Shown here piece by piece: positions 35,975 to 47,024 of a stretch of 64,000 nucleotides of DNA (within the stretch, counting starts at the first letter, position 1; each line of letters begins with the position of its first letter). Both the position numbers and the translations under genes were made by a program. The notes below the pieces were generated by a model. The model made no database searches. It had not been told where the DNA came from and saw only the letters and a program-made list of their open reading frames with translations. The DNA is from Pseudomonas saponiphila (GTDB lineage: Bacteria > Pseudomonadota > Gammaproteobacteria > Pseudomonadales > Pseudomonadaceae). The DNA is taken from NCBI RefSeq assembly GCF_900105185.1, contig NZ_FNTJ01000001.1, forward strand, positions 2,562,501 through 2,626,500, given 5' to 3'.

Positions 35975-37366
35975 TCACACGATGCCGGTGGCGTAGAAAG
36001 TGGCGATGACGACGAATACCGCCAGGGTCTTGATCAGGGTGATGCAGAAAATGTCCTTGTAGGCCTCGCGATGGGTCAGCCCGGTGACCGCCAGCAGGGT
36101 GATCACCGCACCGTTGTGCGGCAGGGTGTCCATGCCGCCACTGGCCATGGACGCCACCCGGTGCAGCACTTCCAGGGGGATGTTGGCGGCGTGGGCGGCG
36201 CTGATGAAGCTTTCGGACATGGCCGCCAGGGCGATGCTCATGCCTCCCGAGGCGGAGCCGGTGATGCCCGCCAGCAGGGTCACGGTAATGGCTTCGTTGA
36301 CCAGCGGATTGGGGATGCTTTTCAGCCAGTCGGCCAGCACCAGGAAGCCTGGCAGGGAGGCGATCACTGCTCCGAACCCGTATTCCGAAGCGGTGTTCAT
36401 CGCTGCCAGTAAGGCACCGCTGACCGCGCTCTTGCTGCCCTCGGCGAGCTTGCTGCGAATCGCCGAGAAGCCGCACACCAGCACCATCAGGATGCCCACT
36501 AGCAAGGCCGCCTGCACCGCCCAGATAGCGGTGAGCTTGGCGATTTCGCTGGTCACCGGCGCGGCCATGCCGGGCAGGCTGAGGCTGTGGGTCTTGTCGT
36601 ACCACTGGGGAATCCAGTGGGTGAACAGCAGGTTCATGATGCCCACCAGCAGCAGCGGCGACAGCGCCAGCCAGGGGTTGGGCAGCTTCAGGTCTGGGGC
36701 GGTTTCCGGTTCGTTGCGCAGTTCGGTGCCGTAGCCTTCACCGGCCTTCTGCGCCTTGTTGCGCTGGCGCTGGAGGAACAGCATGCCGGCGCAGAACACG
36801 AACACCGTACCGATCACCCCCAGCCAGGGCGCGGCCCAGGCGGTGGTGTTGAAGAAGGTACTGGGGATGATGTTCTGGATCTGCGGGGTGCCGGGCAGGG
36901 CGTCCATGGTGAAGGAGAAGGCGCCCAGGGCGATGGTCGCCGGGATCAGCCGCTTGGGGATGTTGCTCTGGCGGAACATTTCGGCGGCGAACGGGTAGAC
37001 CGCGAACACCACCACGAACAGCGAGACGCCGCCGTAGGTCAGCAGGGCGCAGACCAGCACGATCACCAGCATCGCCTGGCGGGTGCCGAGCAGGCGGATG
37101 GCCGCGGCGACGATGGAACGCGAGAAGCCCGACAGTTCAATCAACTTGCCGAACACCGCGCCGAGCAGGAACACCGGGAAATACAGTTTGATGAAGCCGA
37201 CCATCTTCTCCATGAACACCCCGGTAAAGGCGGGCGCCACGGCGGACGGGTCGGTGAGCAGCACCGCGCCGAGGGCGGCAATCGGGGCAAAGAGGATGAC
37301 GCTGTAGCCACGGTAGGCCGCCAGCATCAGCAGCGCCAGGGCTGCCAAGGCAATGATCACACTCAT
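35975..37366 (-). CDS. GntP-family permease, probable 3-hydroxybutyrate transporter
   Basis: 463-aa integral membrane protein with about 12 helices of the GntP/short-chain-fatty-acid group (for example RGYSVILFAPIAALGAVLLTD near the start, VSLFVVVFAVYPFAAEMF, and IMNLLFTHWIPQWYDK, then IPLEVLHRVASMASGGMDTLPHNGAVI towards the C-terminus). The last motif is typical of gluconate/hydroxybutyrate GntP members. It is the first gene of the operon with the dehydrogenase, which points to 3-hydroxybutyrate as substrate. Start ATG 37366, 46 bp downstream of the predicted start site of the sigma-54 promoter. Confidence 0.9.
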   Translation of the reverse strand: MSVIIALAALALLMLAAYRGYSVILFAPIAALGAVLLTDPSAVAPAFTGVFMEKMVGFIKLYFPVFLLGAVFGKLIELSGFSRSIVAAAIRLLGTRQAMLVIVLVCALLTYGGVSLFVVVFAVYPFAAEMFRQSNIPKRLIPATIALGAFSFTMDALPGTPQIQNIIPSTFFNTTAWAAPWLGVIGTVFVFCAGMLFLQRQRNKAQKAGEGYGTELRNEPETAPDLKLPNPWLALSPLLLVGIMNLLFTHWIPQWYDKTHSLSLPGMAAPVTSEIAKLTAIWAVQAALLVGILMVLVCGFSAIRSKLAEGSKSAVSGALLAAMNTASEYGFGAVIASLPGFLVLADWLKSIPNPLVNEAITVTLLAGITGSASGGMSIALAAMSESFISAAHAANIPLEVLHRVASMASGGMDTLPHNGAVITLLAVTGLTHREAYKDIFCITLIKTLAVFVVIATFYATGIV

Positions 37367-37422
37367 GGTGTGTCTCTCCAGGATTGTTATTGTTGTCGGG
37401 TGTTGCGTGTGGAGAACGGTTT

Positions 37423-37438
37423 AGCGAGATCTGTGCCA
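37423..37438 (-). promoter_or_regulatory. Sigma-54 (-24/-12) promoter for the permease-bdhA operon
   Basis: On the minus strand the sequence reads TGGCACAGATCTCGCT: GG and GC are exactly 10 bp apart and match TGGCAC-N5-TTGC at all but one position. The predicted start site lies near 37412 and the permease ATG at 37366. The adjacent gene (37653-39071) codes for a sigma-54 activator. Confidence 0.85.
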
Positions 37439-37536
37439 GGTATTTAAGTAATTGAATTATATGGATATTTTTATTTTCATGGGAGCTGGGCGGAGTTGTT
37501 TGTCTCTGCTTTGAGACTTTTTTGGCTTGGCCAGCC

Positions 37537-37606
37537 TCTTCGCTGGCAAGCCAGCTCCTACAAAGGTTGTGCAAAGCATCGTAGGAGCTGGCTTGCCAGC
37601 GAAAAG
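37537..37606. repeat. REPIN
   Basis: CTTCGCTGGCAAGCCAGCTCCTAC facing GTAGGAGCTGGCTTGCCAGCG across a short spacer; it lies between the sigma-54 promoter and the activator gene, near where the enhancer site would be. Confidence 0.85.
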
Positions 37607-37652
37607 CGCGCAGCCCGCGCGGTAGATTCTCCAAAAAGAGATTTGTGTCTCT

Positions 37653-39071
37653 TTATTGAGATTCGGCAATCCCCAAGGCCGCCATTTTCTTGTACAGCGT
37701 CGAGCGCCCCAGCCCCAGGCGCCGGGCCGCTTCGTCCACCTTGCCGGCGCATTGCGCCAGGGTGGCGCTGATCAGTTGCCGGTCGAAACGCTCCCGGGCC
37801 GCGGCGAAGGTTTCCTGGCTCGGCGACTCGGCCGCCAGCGGGGCCGCATTGCGCTGCGCCGGGCTGAAGTTGCCGATTGCCGCGCGAATGTCCGCGGCAT
37901 TGAGTATCAGGTCATCGCTGAGCAGTGCCGCCCGTTCCAGCACGTTGCGCAGTTCGCGGATATTGCCCGGCCAGGCGTGTTGCGCCAGCAGGGCCAGGGC
38001 CTCTCGATCCAGTTCATGCTGGCTGCGCAGGTCTTCGAGAATCCCTTCGCTCAGGGCTGGCAGGTCGTCCAGGCGCTCGCGCAGGGCCGGCACCTGGATC
38101 GGCAGCACGTTGAGCCGGTAGTAGAGGTCGGCGCGGAACTCGCCACGCTTGATCGCCGCTTCCAGGTCGGTGGAGGTGGCGGCGATGATCCGCACGTCGC
38201 TGTGGATCACTTCGTTGGAGCCCACCGGTTCGAACTCCTTCTCTTGCAGCACCCGCAGCAGCTTGCTTTGCAGGGGCAGGGGCATGTCGCCGATTTCATC
38301 GAGGAACAGGCTGCCGCCCTGGGCGATCTGCAACTTGCCGGCACGGCCCTTGCGGTCGGCGCCGGTGAAGGCGCCGGGGGCGGTGCCGAAGAACTCCGCC
38401 TCCAGCAGGGCTTCGGGAATCGCCGCGCTGTTGATGCTGACAAAGGGCTTGTGGGCCCGGGGCGAGGCAGCATGAATGGCCTGGGCCAGCAGCTCCTTGC
38501 CGGTGCCGGTTTCACCTTGCAGCAGGATCGGCGACTCGGCGCTGGCCCCACGGCGGGCACGGCGCTTGACCTCCAGGCTGGCGGCGCTGGTGCCGATGAA
38601 ATGGGCGAAGTTGTACTTGGTCTGCCGGGCCCGCAACAGGGAGCGAGTGGAGGCCAGTTCTTCCTGCATGCTCAGGTAGCGCTTGAGCATCGGCGACAGG
38701 CTGCGCAGTTCGTCGAACAGGGCGAAGCCGATGGCGCCGATCACCGTGCCGGCGGCGTCGTGGATCGGCAGGCGCATCACCACCAGCGGTTCCTTGGGGG
38801 TGTCCTGCATGTCCAGCAGGATCGGGCGACCGCTGCGTACCACTTCCCGCAGCAGGCTGCCGGGTATCACGCTTTCGCAGGGCTTGCCGATGGCGAAGGC
38901 GGCGGACTCCAGGCCGAAGCGCCGGGCGTAGCGCTCGTTCATCCAGACGATATTGGCGTCGCGGTCGACGATCACCGTGCCTTCACTGGACTGCTCGATG
39001 ATCTCGAACAGCGAGCGGATCGCCAGTTGGCGCACACGCTGGTAATCCTTGAGGCTTTCGCTGTCGTTCAT
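37653..39071 (-). CDS. Sigma-54-dependent activator with PAS sensor (HbcR-like)
   Basis: 472-aa enhancer-binding protein. An N-terminal PAS domain (about 20-120, [19 protein letters not shown]) is followed by the AAA+ core with Walker [21 protein letters not shown], the GAFTGA loop that touches sigma-54 ([14 protein letters not shown]), Walker [14 protein letters not shown] and the [20 protein letters not shown] helix. A C-terminal Fis-type helix-turn-helix follows ([17 protein letters not shown]). In P. aeruginosa a protein of this build, HbcR, activates the bdhA operon; the same arrangement here supports that role. The PAS ligand is probably 3-hydroxybutyrate (inference). Confidence 0.92.
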   Translation of the reverse strand: MNDSESLKDYQRVRQLAIRSLFEIIEQSSEGTVIVDRDANIVWMNERYARRFGLESAAFAIGKPCESVIPGSLLREVVRSGRPILLDMQDTPKEPLVVMRLPIHDAAGTVIGAIGFALFDELRSLSPMLKRYLSMQEELASTRSLLRARQTKYNFAHFIGTSAASLEVKRRARRGASAESPILLQGETGTGKELLAQAIHAASPRAHKPFVSINSAAIPEALLEAEFFGTAPGAFTGADRKGRAGKLQIAQGGSLFLDEIGDMPLPLQSKLLRVLQEKEFEPVGSNEVIHSDVRIIAATSTDLEAAIKRGEFRADLYYRLNVLPIQVPALRERLDDLPALSEGILEDLRSQHELDREALALLAQHAWPGNIRELRNVLERAALLSDDLILNAADIRAAIGNFSPAQRNAAPLAAESPSQETFAAARERFDRQLISATLAQCAGKVDEAARRLGLGRSTLYKKMAALGIAESQ

Positions 39072-39112
39072 GGCGGCATCCTGAAAATGGGCGCCAGGGA
39101 TTATGCCCGATT

Positions 39113-39296
39113 TGACGTCGCCGGCTTGCCGGCGAAGGGGGCTTTGGGTTGAGCGGTGGTCTTGCGGGTGTCTTCGCTGGCAAGCCAGCTCCTACGGTGA
39201 TGGCGGGGGTTGTAGGAGCCGGCTTGCCGGCGAAGGGGCCTTTGGGTTGGGCTGCGGTCTTGCGGGTGTCTTCGCTGGCAAGCCAGCTCCTACAGG
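39113..39296. repeat. Two REPINs in tandem
   Basis: Two units of the CCGGCTTGCCGGCG ... CTTCGCTGGCAAGCCAGCTCCTAC type, about 95 bp apart, filling the gap between the activator gene and yejF. The first unit lacks its outer TGTAGGAG. Confidence 0.85.
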
Positions 39297-39309
39297 GGGG
39301 AGTTGCGGG

Positions 39310-40884
<1,575 letters not shown>

Positions 40885-40898
40885 GTCTAGAGTCCGCT

Positions 40899-41921
40899 TC
40901 AAGATCGTGGATCAAAGGCATCGCGCAACGCTTCGCCGATAAACACCAGCAGCGAGAGGATCAGCGCCAGGGTGAAAAACGCCGTCAGCCCGAGCCACGG
41001 CGCCTGCAGGTTCTGCTTGCCCTGGCCGATCAGCTCGCCCAGGGAAGCGCTGCCGGCGGGCATGCCGAAGCCGAGGAAGTCCAGGGCGGTAAGGGTCGAG
41101 ATGGCGCCGGTGAGGATGAACGGCAGGTAGCTCAGGGTGGCGTTCATGGCATTGGGCAGGATGTGCCGCAGGATTACCTTGCGGTCGCTCAGGCCCAGGG
41201 CCCGGGCGGCCTTGACGTATTCCAGGTTGCGCCCACGCAGGAACTCGGCGCGCACCACGTCCACCAGGGCCAGCCAGGAGAACAGCGCCATGATTCCCAG
41301 CAACCACCAGAAGTTCGGCTCGACAAAGCCCGAGAGGATGATCAGCAGGTAGAGCACCGGCAACCCGGACCAGACTTCCAGCAGGCGCTGGCCCAAAAGG
41401 TCGACCCAGCCACCGTAATAACCTTGCAGGGCGCCGGCGGCGATGCCGATCAGGGCGCTGATGGTGGTCAGGGCCAGGGCGAACAGGATCGACACCCGGG
41501 CGCCGTAGATCACCCGCGCGGCCACGTCCCGGGCCTGGTCGTCAGTGCCCAGCCAGTTGACCTGGCTCGGCGGGCTGGGGGCCGGCTGGGTCAGGTCGTA
41601 GTTGGGCGTGTCTTCGCTGAAGGGGATCGGCGGGAACAGCAGCCAGCCACCGTCCTTGCGGATCAGCTGCTGCACGTAGTCGCTGCGGTAGTCGGCCTGG
41701 AACGGCAGCTGGCCGCCGAACTCCTGCTCGGTGTAGCGCTTGAACACCGGGAAATACAGCGAGCCCTGGTAGCTGACCACCAGCGGCTTGTCGTTGGCGA
41801 TCAGCTCGCCACCCAGGGTCAGGATGAACAGGCCGATGAACAGCCACAGCGACCACCAGCCGCGGCGATTCTGCTTGAAGCGGTCCAGGCGCCGGCGGGC
41901 CACGGGAGAAAGCTTGAGCAT
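40899..41921 (-). CDS. yejE: Peptide ABC transporter permease YejE
   Basis: 340-aa inner-membrane permease of the DppC type: N-terminal helix (WWSLWLFIGLFILTLGGELIA), a periplasmic domain, then five further helices with the EAA loop YVKAARALGLSDRKVILRHILPN. The start ATG at 41921 overlaps the yejB stop (ATGA), showing translational coupling. An open frame that runs on upstream to 42713 belongs to another frame of yejB and is not coding. Confidence 0.93.
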   Translation of the reverse strand: MLKLSPVARRRLDRFKQNRRGWWSLWLFIGLFILTLGGELIANDKPLVVSYQGSLYFPVFKRYTEQEFGGQLPFQADYRSDYVQQLIRKDGGWLLFPPIPFSEDTPNYDLTQPAPSPPSQVNWLGTDDQARDVAARVIYGARVSILFALALTTISALIGIAAGALQGYYGGWVDLLGQRLLEVWSGLPVLYLLIILSGFVEPNFWWLLGIMALFSWLALVDVVRAEFLRGRNLEYVKAARALGLSDRKVILRHILPNAMNATLSYLPFILTGAISTLTALDFLGFGMPAGSASLGELIGQGKQNLQAPWLGLTAFFTLALILSLLVFIGEALRDAFDPRS

Positions 41922-42982
41922 CAGGCGTTCCTCGCGGCGAAGTCGATGCGTGGGTCGACCAGGGTGTAGCACAGGTCGCCGATGAGTTTTATCAAGAGGC
42001 CGAACAGGGTGAAGATGAACAGCGAGCCGAACACCACCGGGTAGTCCCGGGACACTGCGGCCTCGTAGCTCATGCGCCCCAGGCCGTCGAGGGAGAAGAT
42101 CACCTCGATCAGCAGGGAGCCGGCGAAGAACACGCTGATGAAGGCCTGGGGAATGCCCGACACCACCAGCAGCATGGCGTTGCGAAATACATGCCCATAC
42201 AGCACCCGGCGTTCGCTCAGGCCCTTGGCCCGGGCGGTGACCACGTACTGGCGGGTGATCTCGTTGAGGAAGGAGTTCTTGGTGAGGATGGTCAGGGTGG
42301 CGAAGCCGCCGATCACCAGGGAGCTCACCGGCAGCACCAGGTGCCAGAAGTAGTCGGCGACCTTGCCCAGGGTGCTCAGTTGCTCGAAGTTGTCCGACAC
42401 CAGCCCGCGCACCGGGAACCAGTTCAGCGAGGTGCCGCCGGCGAACAGCACGATCAGGAACATGGCGAACAGGAAGGCCGGCATGGCGTAGCCGATGATG
42501 ATCGCGGTGCTGCTCCAGATGTCGAAGTGGCTGCCGTGGTGCACCGCCTTGCGAATCCCCAGGGGGATCGACACCAGGTAGGTGATCAGGGTCGCCCAGA
42601 GGCCGAGGGAGATGGTCACCGGCATTTTTTCCAGGATCAGGTCGGTGACCGTGGCGCCGCGGAAGAAGCTCTTGCCGAAGTCCAGCCGGGCGTAGCTTTT
42701 GAGCATCAGCCACAGGCGTTCATGGGCCGGCTTGTCGAAGCCGTACTGTTTCTCGATGTCCTGGATCAGCTTGGGATCGAGGCCGCGGCTGGCTCGCGAG
42801 CCGCTGTTGCTCATGGCATCGGCGGAGCCGCCGACCGCGCCGCCGCCGATCCCTTGCAGGCGGGCGATAGCCTGTTCCACCGGGCCGCCGGGGGCGGCCT
42901 GGACGATGACGAAGTTCACCAGGAGGATGATCAGCAGGGTCGGAATGATCAGCAGCAGGCGTCGCAGGATATAGGCCGGCAT
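41921..42982 (-). CDS. yejB: Peptide ABC transporter permease YejB
   Basis: 353-aa DppB-type permease. N-terminal helix ([20 protein letters not shown]), a Gly/Ser-rich periplasmic loop, core helices with the EAA loop [23 protein letters not shown], and a C-terminal [22 protein letters not shown] typical of this group. The start overlaps the yejA stop by the ATGA pattern, and its stop overlaps the yejE start the same way. Confidence 0.94.
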   Translation of the reverse strand: MPAYILRRLLLIIPTLLIILLVNFVIVQAAPGGPVEQAIARLQGIGGGAVGGSADAMSNSGSRASRGLDPKLIQDIEKQYGFDKPAHERLWLMLKSYARLDFGKSFFRGATVTDLILEKMPVTISLGLWATLITYLVSIPLGIRKAVHHGSHFDIWSSTAIIIGYAMPAFLFAMFLIVLFAGGTSLNWFPVRGLVSDNFEQLSTLGKVADYFWHLVLPVSSLVIGGFATLTILTKNSFLNEITRQYVVTARAKGLSERRVLYGHVFRNAMLLVVSGIPQAFISVFFAGSLLIEVIFSLDGLGRMSYEAAVSRDYPVVFGSLFIFTLFGLLIKLIGDLCYTLVDPRIDFAARNA

Positions 42983-44844
42983 CAGTGGTGCCCTCCGGGT
43001 TGGCCACGGCGGACCAGCTCGGCGGCCATCTGTTCATTGGTCAGCGCGGTGCTGCTGACTTCCCACCAGCTTTCGATGGCTTCGTCGTTGCTCGCCGGCA
43101 CCTTGGGCTTGCCGAAGCGGTTCCACCACACCGTGGAGGTGCCGGGCGGGTAGTAGTTGGCGATCCAGTAGTAGTTCCACTGCAGCACCCGGTCCAGGGC
43201 GTGAGCGTAGCGCAGCATCTCCGGCTGGCTGGTGGCTTTCACCAGGCCGTTGAGCAGGCTGTCCACCGCCGGGTTCTTGAGCACCATGTAGTTGTTGGAG
43301 CCGGGGTCGTTGGCCGCGGCCGAGCCGAAGTAGTTGTACAGCTCCATGCCCGGCGAGGTGGTCACCGGGTAGCCGGTGACGATCATGTCGTAATCCCGGG
43401 CCATCAGGCGGTTGACGTATTGCGAAGGGTCGATGCGGCGGATGTTCAGGCTGATGCCGATCTGCGCCAGGTTGCGCTTGTAGGGCAGCAGCAGGCGTTC
43501 GATGGAGCCCTGGGTGATGAGGAAGGTGAAGCTCAGGGGCTCGCCTTCGGCATTCACCAGCTTGTCGCCATCGGCTTTCCAGCCGGCCTGTTCCAGCAGG
43601 GCCAGGGCCTGCAGTTGCTTGTCGCGGATGACTCCGCTGCCGTCGGTCTTCGGTGCTTCGAAGACCTGGGTGAAGACTTCGTCGGGGATCTGCCCGCGCA
43701 GCGGTTCGAGGATCTTCAGTTCCTCGGCGTCTGGCAGGCTGCGGGCTGCCAGGGAGGTGTTGGAGAAGAAGCTCTGCTGGCGGATGTACAGGTTGCGCAT
43801 CATCTGCCGGTTGCTCCATTCGAAATCCCAGAGCATGGCCAGGGCCTGGCGTACCCGGCGGTCCTGGAACACCGGTCGGTCGAGGTTGAACACGTAGCCC
43901 TGGGCCGGTTGCGGCGCCGACTGGGCCAGGTGGGCCTTCTGCAGGCGGCCGTCGCTCAGGGCCGGGCTGTCGTAGCCGATGGAATAGCCGGTGGCGGAGA
44001 ACTCGCGGTTGTAGTCGTAGGCGCCACCGCGCAGCACTTGCCGGGCGACGTCGATATCGCCGAAGTACTCGACGCTGAAATGATCGAAGTTGTACAGGCC
44101 GCGGCTCACCGGCAGGTCCTTGCCCCACCAGTCGGGGTTGCGGGCGAAGGTGATGCTGTTGCCCGAATCCACCTTGGCCACCCGATAGGGACCGCTGCCC
44201 AGGGGCGCTTCATAGCCGCCGCCTGCGGCGAAGTCGCGACTCTTCCACCAGTGTTCGGGGAACACCGGCAGGGTCGCGATATCCAGGGGCAGGGTGCGGT
44301 TTTCGTTGCTCTTGAAGTCGAAACGCACCACCCGCGGCGATTCCACGGTGACGCCTTTGACGTCCTCGAACTGGGTGCGGTAGCGCATGCTGCCCTGGGT
44401 CATCAGCAGGTCGTAGCTGTAGCGCACGTCTTCGGCGGTGATCGGTGTGTTATCGGCGAAGCGGGCCTTGGGGTTGAGGTAGAAGCGCAGCCACAGGCCG
44501 TCTTCGGCGCGCTCCATCTTTTCTGCCACCAGGCCGTAGACGGTGTAGGGCTCGTCCAGGGAGCGCAGGGCCAGGGGCGAATAGACCAGGCCGTCGAGCT
44601 GGGAGACGCCGATGCCCTTGTCTATATAAGGCAGCACATGGTCGAAACGGCCGATCTCGATGGCCGAGCGGCGCAGGGTTCCGCCCTTGGGGGCCTGGGG
44701 GTTGACGTAGTCGAAGTGGCTGAAGCCCTGGGGATACTTGGCTGGTTCGCCGTAGACGGTCATGGCGTGTTGCGGTGCCGCCTGGGCGCCCGAGGCTCCG
44801 AGCAGCAGCGCGGTGAACAGTACGGAGGGGAAAAGCAGTCGCAT
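42982..44844 (-). CDS. yejA: Peptide ABC transporter substrate-binding protein YejA
   Basis: 620-aa periplasmic binding protein (SBP family 5). The cleavable signal peptide [21 protein letters not shown] is followed by [32 protein letters not shown], the typical YejA N-terminus. Motifs of the dipeptide/oligopeptide group occur along its length. First gene of yejABEF. In enterobacteria this system imports microcin C and certain peptides; a nutrient-peptide role is likely here. Confidence 0.93.
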   Translation of the reverse strand: MRLLFPSVLFTALLLGASGAQAAPQHAMTVYGEPAKYPQGFSHFDYVNPQAPKGGTLRRSAIEIGRFDHVLPYIDKGIGVSQLDGLVYSPLALRSLDEPYTVYGLVAEKMERAEDGLWLRFYLNPKARFADNTPITAEDVRYSYDLLMTQGSMRYRTQFEDVKGVTVESPRVVRFDFKSNENRTLPLDIATLPVFPEHWWKSRDFAAGGGYEAPLGSGPYRVAKVDSGNSITFARNPDWWGKDLPVSRGLYNFDHFSVEYFGDIDVARQVLRGGAYDYNREFSATGYSIGYDSPALSDGRLQKAHLAQSAPQPAQGYVFNLDRPVFQDRRVRQALAMLWDFEWSNRQMMRNLYIRQQSFFSNTSLAARSLPDAEELKILEPLRGQIPDEVFTQVFEAPKTDGSGVIRDKQLQALALLEQAGWKADGDKLVNAEGEPLSFTFLITQGSIERLLLPYKRNLAQIGISLNIRRIDPSQYVNRLMARDYDMIVTGYPVTTSPGMELYNYFGSAAANDPGSNNYMVLKNPAVDSLLNGLVKATSQPEMLRYAHALDRVLQWNYYWIANYYPPGTSTVWWNRFGKPKVPASNDEAIESWWEVSSTALTNEQMAAELVRRGQPGGHH

Positions 44845-44975
44845 TGTCAGCCTTACGAGCCGGGTGATCGATGACCACGATTTGTACGCTAGCGGCCTGT
44901 GACTGGCCAGCCGCTTCTACAAGCGCAACGGCCCACCAGGAGGCGGGCCGTTGAGCAGACGCAAGCGCGAGGGGA

Positions 44976-45257
44976 TCAGTCCTGGCGGCTGGTGACTTCC
45001 AGCAGGTGGTAGCCAAACTGGGTTTTCACCGGGCCTTGCACCACGTTGACCGGGGCGCTGAACACCACGGTGTCGAATTCCTTGACCATCTGGCCCGGGC
45101 CGAAGGAGCCCAGGTTGCCGCCGTCGCGGCTGGACGGGCAGGTGGAGTTCTTTTTCGCGACTTCGGCGAAGTCGGCGCCGGCTTCGATCTCGGCTTTGAG
45201 TTCGTTGCACTTGGCTTCGCTGGCAACCAGGATGTGACGGGCAGTGGCTTTGGCCAT
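44976..45257 (-). CDS. Small parvulin-type peptidyl-prolyl isomerase (PpiC-like), second copy
   Basis: 93 aa, a single cytoplasmic rotamase domain: ATARHILVASEAKCNELKAEI, DFAEVAKKNSTCPSSRDGGNLG, then QFGYHLLEVTSRQD. The start at ATG 45257 has AGGAG at good spacing; a longer frame is not needed. It is more like E. coli PpiC than the copy at 29883-30158. Upstream of yejA on the same strand but separated by 131 bp, so probably its own unit. Confidence 0.93.
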   Translation of the reverse strand: MAKATARHILVASEAKCNELKAEIEAGADFAEVAKKNSTCPSSRDGGNLGSFGPGQMVKEFDTVVFSAPVNVVQGPVKTQFGYHLLEVTSRQD

Positions 45258-45352
45258 GGGTGTTGCTCCTTTCAAGAAAGTTGAGAGCCTACCGGATTCA
45301 GGTGGCTATTTCTTGTCAAAGTTCCTGCAAAGCGTTGCCGCCCGGCGGGTGT

Positions 45353-45437
45353 TGTAGGAGCCGGCTTGCCGGCGAAGAGGCCTTTGGAGCGGGCGGTGCT
45401 CTTGGCGTCGTCTTCGCTGGCGAGCCAGCTCCTACAG
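45353..45437. repeat. REPIN
   Basis: TGTAGGAGCCGGCTTGCCGGCG and the inverse CTTCGCTGGCGAGCCAGCTCCTAC, between the parvulin gene and the DAHP synthase gene. Confidence 0.85.
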
Positions 45438-45450
45438 GGGCGGGCGGTGC

Positions 45451-46542
45451 TCAGGCGGGGACGGCAGCGACCTTGTCTGCCCGCTGCAGTTGTTGCGCGG
45501 CAGTGCGCAGCAGTTGCTCGGTGGCGGCCCAGCCCAGGCAGCCGTCGGTCACCGAAACGCCGTAGCGCAGCTGACCGCTCAGGGGCTGGCAGCCTTCGAA
45601 CAGGTGGCTTTCCAGCATCACGCCCATCAGCGAGCGATCACCCTGCAGGCGTTGCTCCAGCACTTCGTTGAACACTGCCGGCTGGCGCAATGGGTCCTTG
45701 CCACTGTTGGCGTGGCTGCAATCGACCATGATCCGCGCCGGGATCTTCAGTTTGTGCAGGTCGCGCTGGACCTGGGCCACGCTCTGGCGATCGTAGTTCG
45801 GCCCGCTGTGGCCGCCCCGCAGCACCAGATGAGTGTCGGGGTTGCCTGGGGTCTGGATGACTGCCGGGTGGCCCTGGCTGTCGACGCCGAAGTGACGGTG
45901 CGGGTGCGCCGCCGAACGCATGGCGTCACAGGCGATGGCGACGCCGCCGTCGGTGCCGTTCTTGAAGCCCACGGGCATCTCCAGGCCGCTGGCCATTTCC
46001 CGGTGGATCTGCGATTCGGTGGTGCGGGCGCCAATGGCCACCCAGCTCAGCAGGTCGTCGAAGTAGCCGGCGGCCATGGGTTGCAGCAGTTCAGTGGCGA
46101 TCGGCAGGCCCAGGCGCAGCATCTCGCGCATCAGGTCCCGGGACAGGCTCAGGCCAGCGGCCATGTCGTCGCTGCCATCCAGGCGCGGGTCGTAGGCCAG
46201 GCCTTTCCAGCCGACGGTGGTGCGGGGCTTTTCCACGTAGGCGCGCATCACCAGGAACATCTGCTCGCTCACCTCTTCGGCCAGACGGGCCAGGTTGGCG
46301 GCGTATTCCAGGGCCGATTGCGGGTCGTGGATGGAGCATGGGCCGACCACTACCAGCAGGCGTGGGTCGCGACCTTCGAGAATGGCGCGCACCGCCTGGC
46401 GGTGGCTGGCAACTTGCTGGCTCAAGGCCTGGGACAGCGGCAGTTGCTGCTTGAGCTCGAGGGAGCTGGGCAGGCGCCGGGTCAGGGGTTCATTGGCGCT
46501 GACTTGGGCGGACAGGGGCAGAGCGGATACGGATGAGTTCAT
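45451..46542 (-). CDS. DAHP synthase (3-deoxy-7-phosphoheptulonate synthase), AroF/G/H class
   Basis: First enzyme of the shikimate pathway: joins phosphoenolpyruvate and erythrose 4-phosphate. 363 aa, class I-alpha. Marks: RLLVVVGPCSIHDPQSALEYA, VMRAYVEKPRTTVGWKGL, GARTTESQIHREMASGL, PVGFKNGTDGG, LRGGHSGPNYD, MVDCSHANSGKD, and SVTDGCLGW near the C-terminus. The start at ATG 46542 (MNSSVSALP) has AGGAAG. The gene lies behind an aromatic-rich leader peptide and a strong terminator (46802-47024), so its level is probably set by attenuation. Which aromatic amino acid inhibits the enzyme cannot be told from sequence alone. Confidence 0.94.
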   Translation of the reverse strand: MNSSVSALPLSAQVSANEPLTRRLPSSLELKQQLPLSQALSQQVASHRQAVRAILEGRDPRLLVVVGPCSIHDPQSALEYAANLARLAEEVSEQMFLVMRAYVEKPRTTVGWKGLAYDPRLDGSDDMAAGLSLSRDLMREMLRLGLPIATELLQPMAAGYFDDLLSWVAIGARTTESQIHREMASGLEMPVGFKNGTDGGVAIACDAMRSAAHPHRHFGVDSQGHPAVIQTPGNPDTHLVLRGGHSGPNYDRQSVAQVQRDLHKLKIPARIMVDCSHANSGKDPLRQPAVFNEVLEQRLQGDRSLMGVMLESHLFEGCQPLSGQLRYGVSVTDGCLGWAATEQLLRTAAQQLQRADKVAAVPA

Positions 46543-46588
46543 GTGCGGTCTTCCTGGGCGGGCGGCGGGTGATGTCCCGCGCGCGGCC

Positions 46589-46741
46589 CTACTGGGGTGT
46601 TCGACAATTGGCCGTACTGGCCATCTGTGTGCAATTGCCACCGGTAGGTGACCGATCGGAGGCGGCAGGCTGTCCCGAGCGGAGGCTGCTAAATCGCCAG
46701 GCGGAAAACATGTCGTAGCGGTAATAGGTGGCGTAGTTCAT
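46589..46741 (-). CDS. Small aromatic-rich ORF (50 aa) between the attenuator and DAHP synthase
   Basis: Begins MNYATYYRYDMFSAWRFSSL: four Tyr in the first nine residues after Met, then Phe, Trp and Phe. The rest is hydrophilic. ATG 46741 has GAGGA at good spacing. It ends 46 bp before the DAHP synthase start. Near its 3' end the transcript can fold TGGCC-AGTAC-GGCCA within a CAATTG/CAATTG pair. The Tyr run next to an aromatic biosynthesis gene suggests a second translated leader; it has no terminator of its own. Low-complexity aromatic content could also be chance. Confidence 0.55.
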   Translation of the reverse strand: MNYATYYRYDMFSAWRFSSLRSGQPAASDRSPTGGNCTQMASTANCRTPQ

Positions 46742-46801
46742 GGGGCAATCCTCGGTAAGTTCGGTGTGTTGCGTAAAAGTCGTGGTTGAAAACGTGGTGC
46801 C

Positions 46802-46842
46802 GGAAAAAACAAAACCCCCGGTCGGGAGGCCGACCGGGGGTT
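46802..46842 (-). terminator. Rho-independent terminator of the DAHP synthase attenuator
   Basis: A perfect 13-bp stem, AACCCCCGGTCGG (46813-46825) with CCGACCGGGGGTT (46830-46842), GAGG loop, followed on the minus strand by TTGTTTTTTCC. It sits 48 bp after the stop of the 44-codon leader peptide and 60 bp before the small ORF, upstream of the synthase gene, so it must be read through for expression. Confidence 0.9.
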
Positions 46843-46889
46843 GAGATTTCTCTGGTAGGCGACCCGTCAAAGTGGGCGCCGGTTGGGTA

Positions 46890-47024
46890 TCAGGCGCGCC
46901 AGTGGCTAAACCAATACCCAAAATAAAAATTGACCGGAGCCAGAGTGCCGTTGACCCAGGCAGCCGCGACCGAGCGCAGTACGCTGGCGGTGTGGCGATG
47001 CAGGGAAAGGGTCTGGGACAGCAT
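46890..47024 (-). CDS. Aromatic-rich leader peptide (44 aa), attenuator of DAHP synthase gene
   Basis: ATG at 47024 behind GGAG (spacing 8). The product is MLSQTLSLHRHTASVLRSVA and more, ending VNFYFGYWFSHWRA: Phe-Tyr-Phe, Tyr-Trp-Phe and a last Trp within the final 14 residues. The stop is followed by a strong terminator. This is the layout of a transcription attenuator in which stalled ribosomes at Phe/Tyr/Trp codons prevent terminator formation. No antiterminator pairing was computed. The frame is too short for automatic gene calling but has a clear ribosome site and purpose. Confidence 0.8.
   Translation of the reverse strand: MLSQTLSLHRHTASVLRSVAAAWVNGTLAPVNFYFGYWFSHWRA

Noticed and set aside
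40899..42713. Reading yejE as a 604-residue protein starting at 42713
   Set aside because: The first 260 residues are an out-of-frame reading of yejB; the true start at 41921 overlaps the yejB stop and begins with a normal permease N-terminus.
42982..44874. Long plus-strand frame over yejA
   Set aside because: Antisense to a gene with signal peptide and family motifs; no domain in the translated frame.
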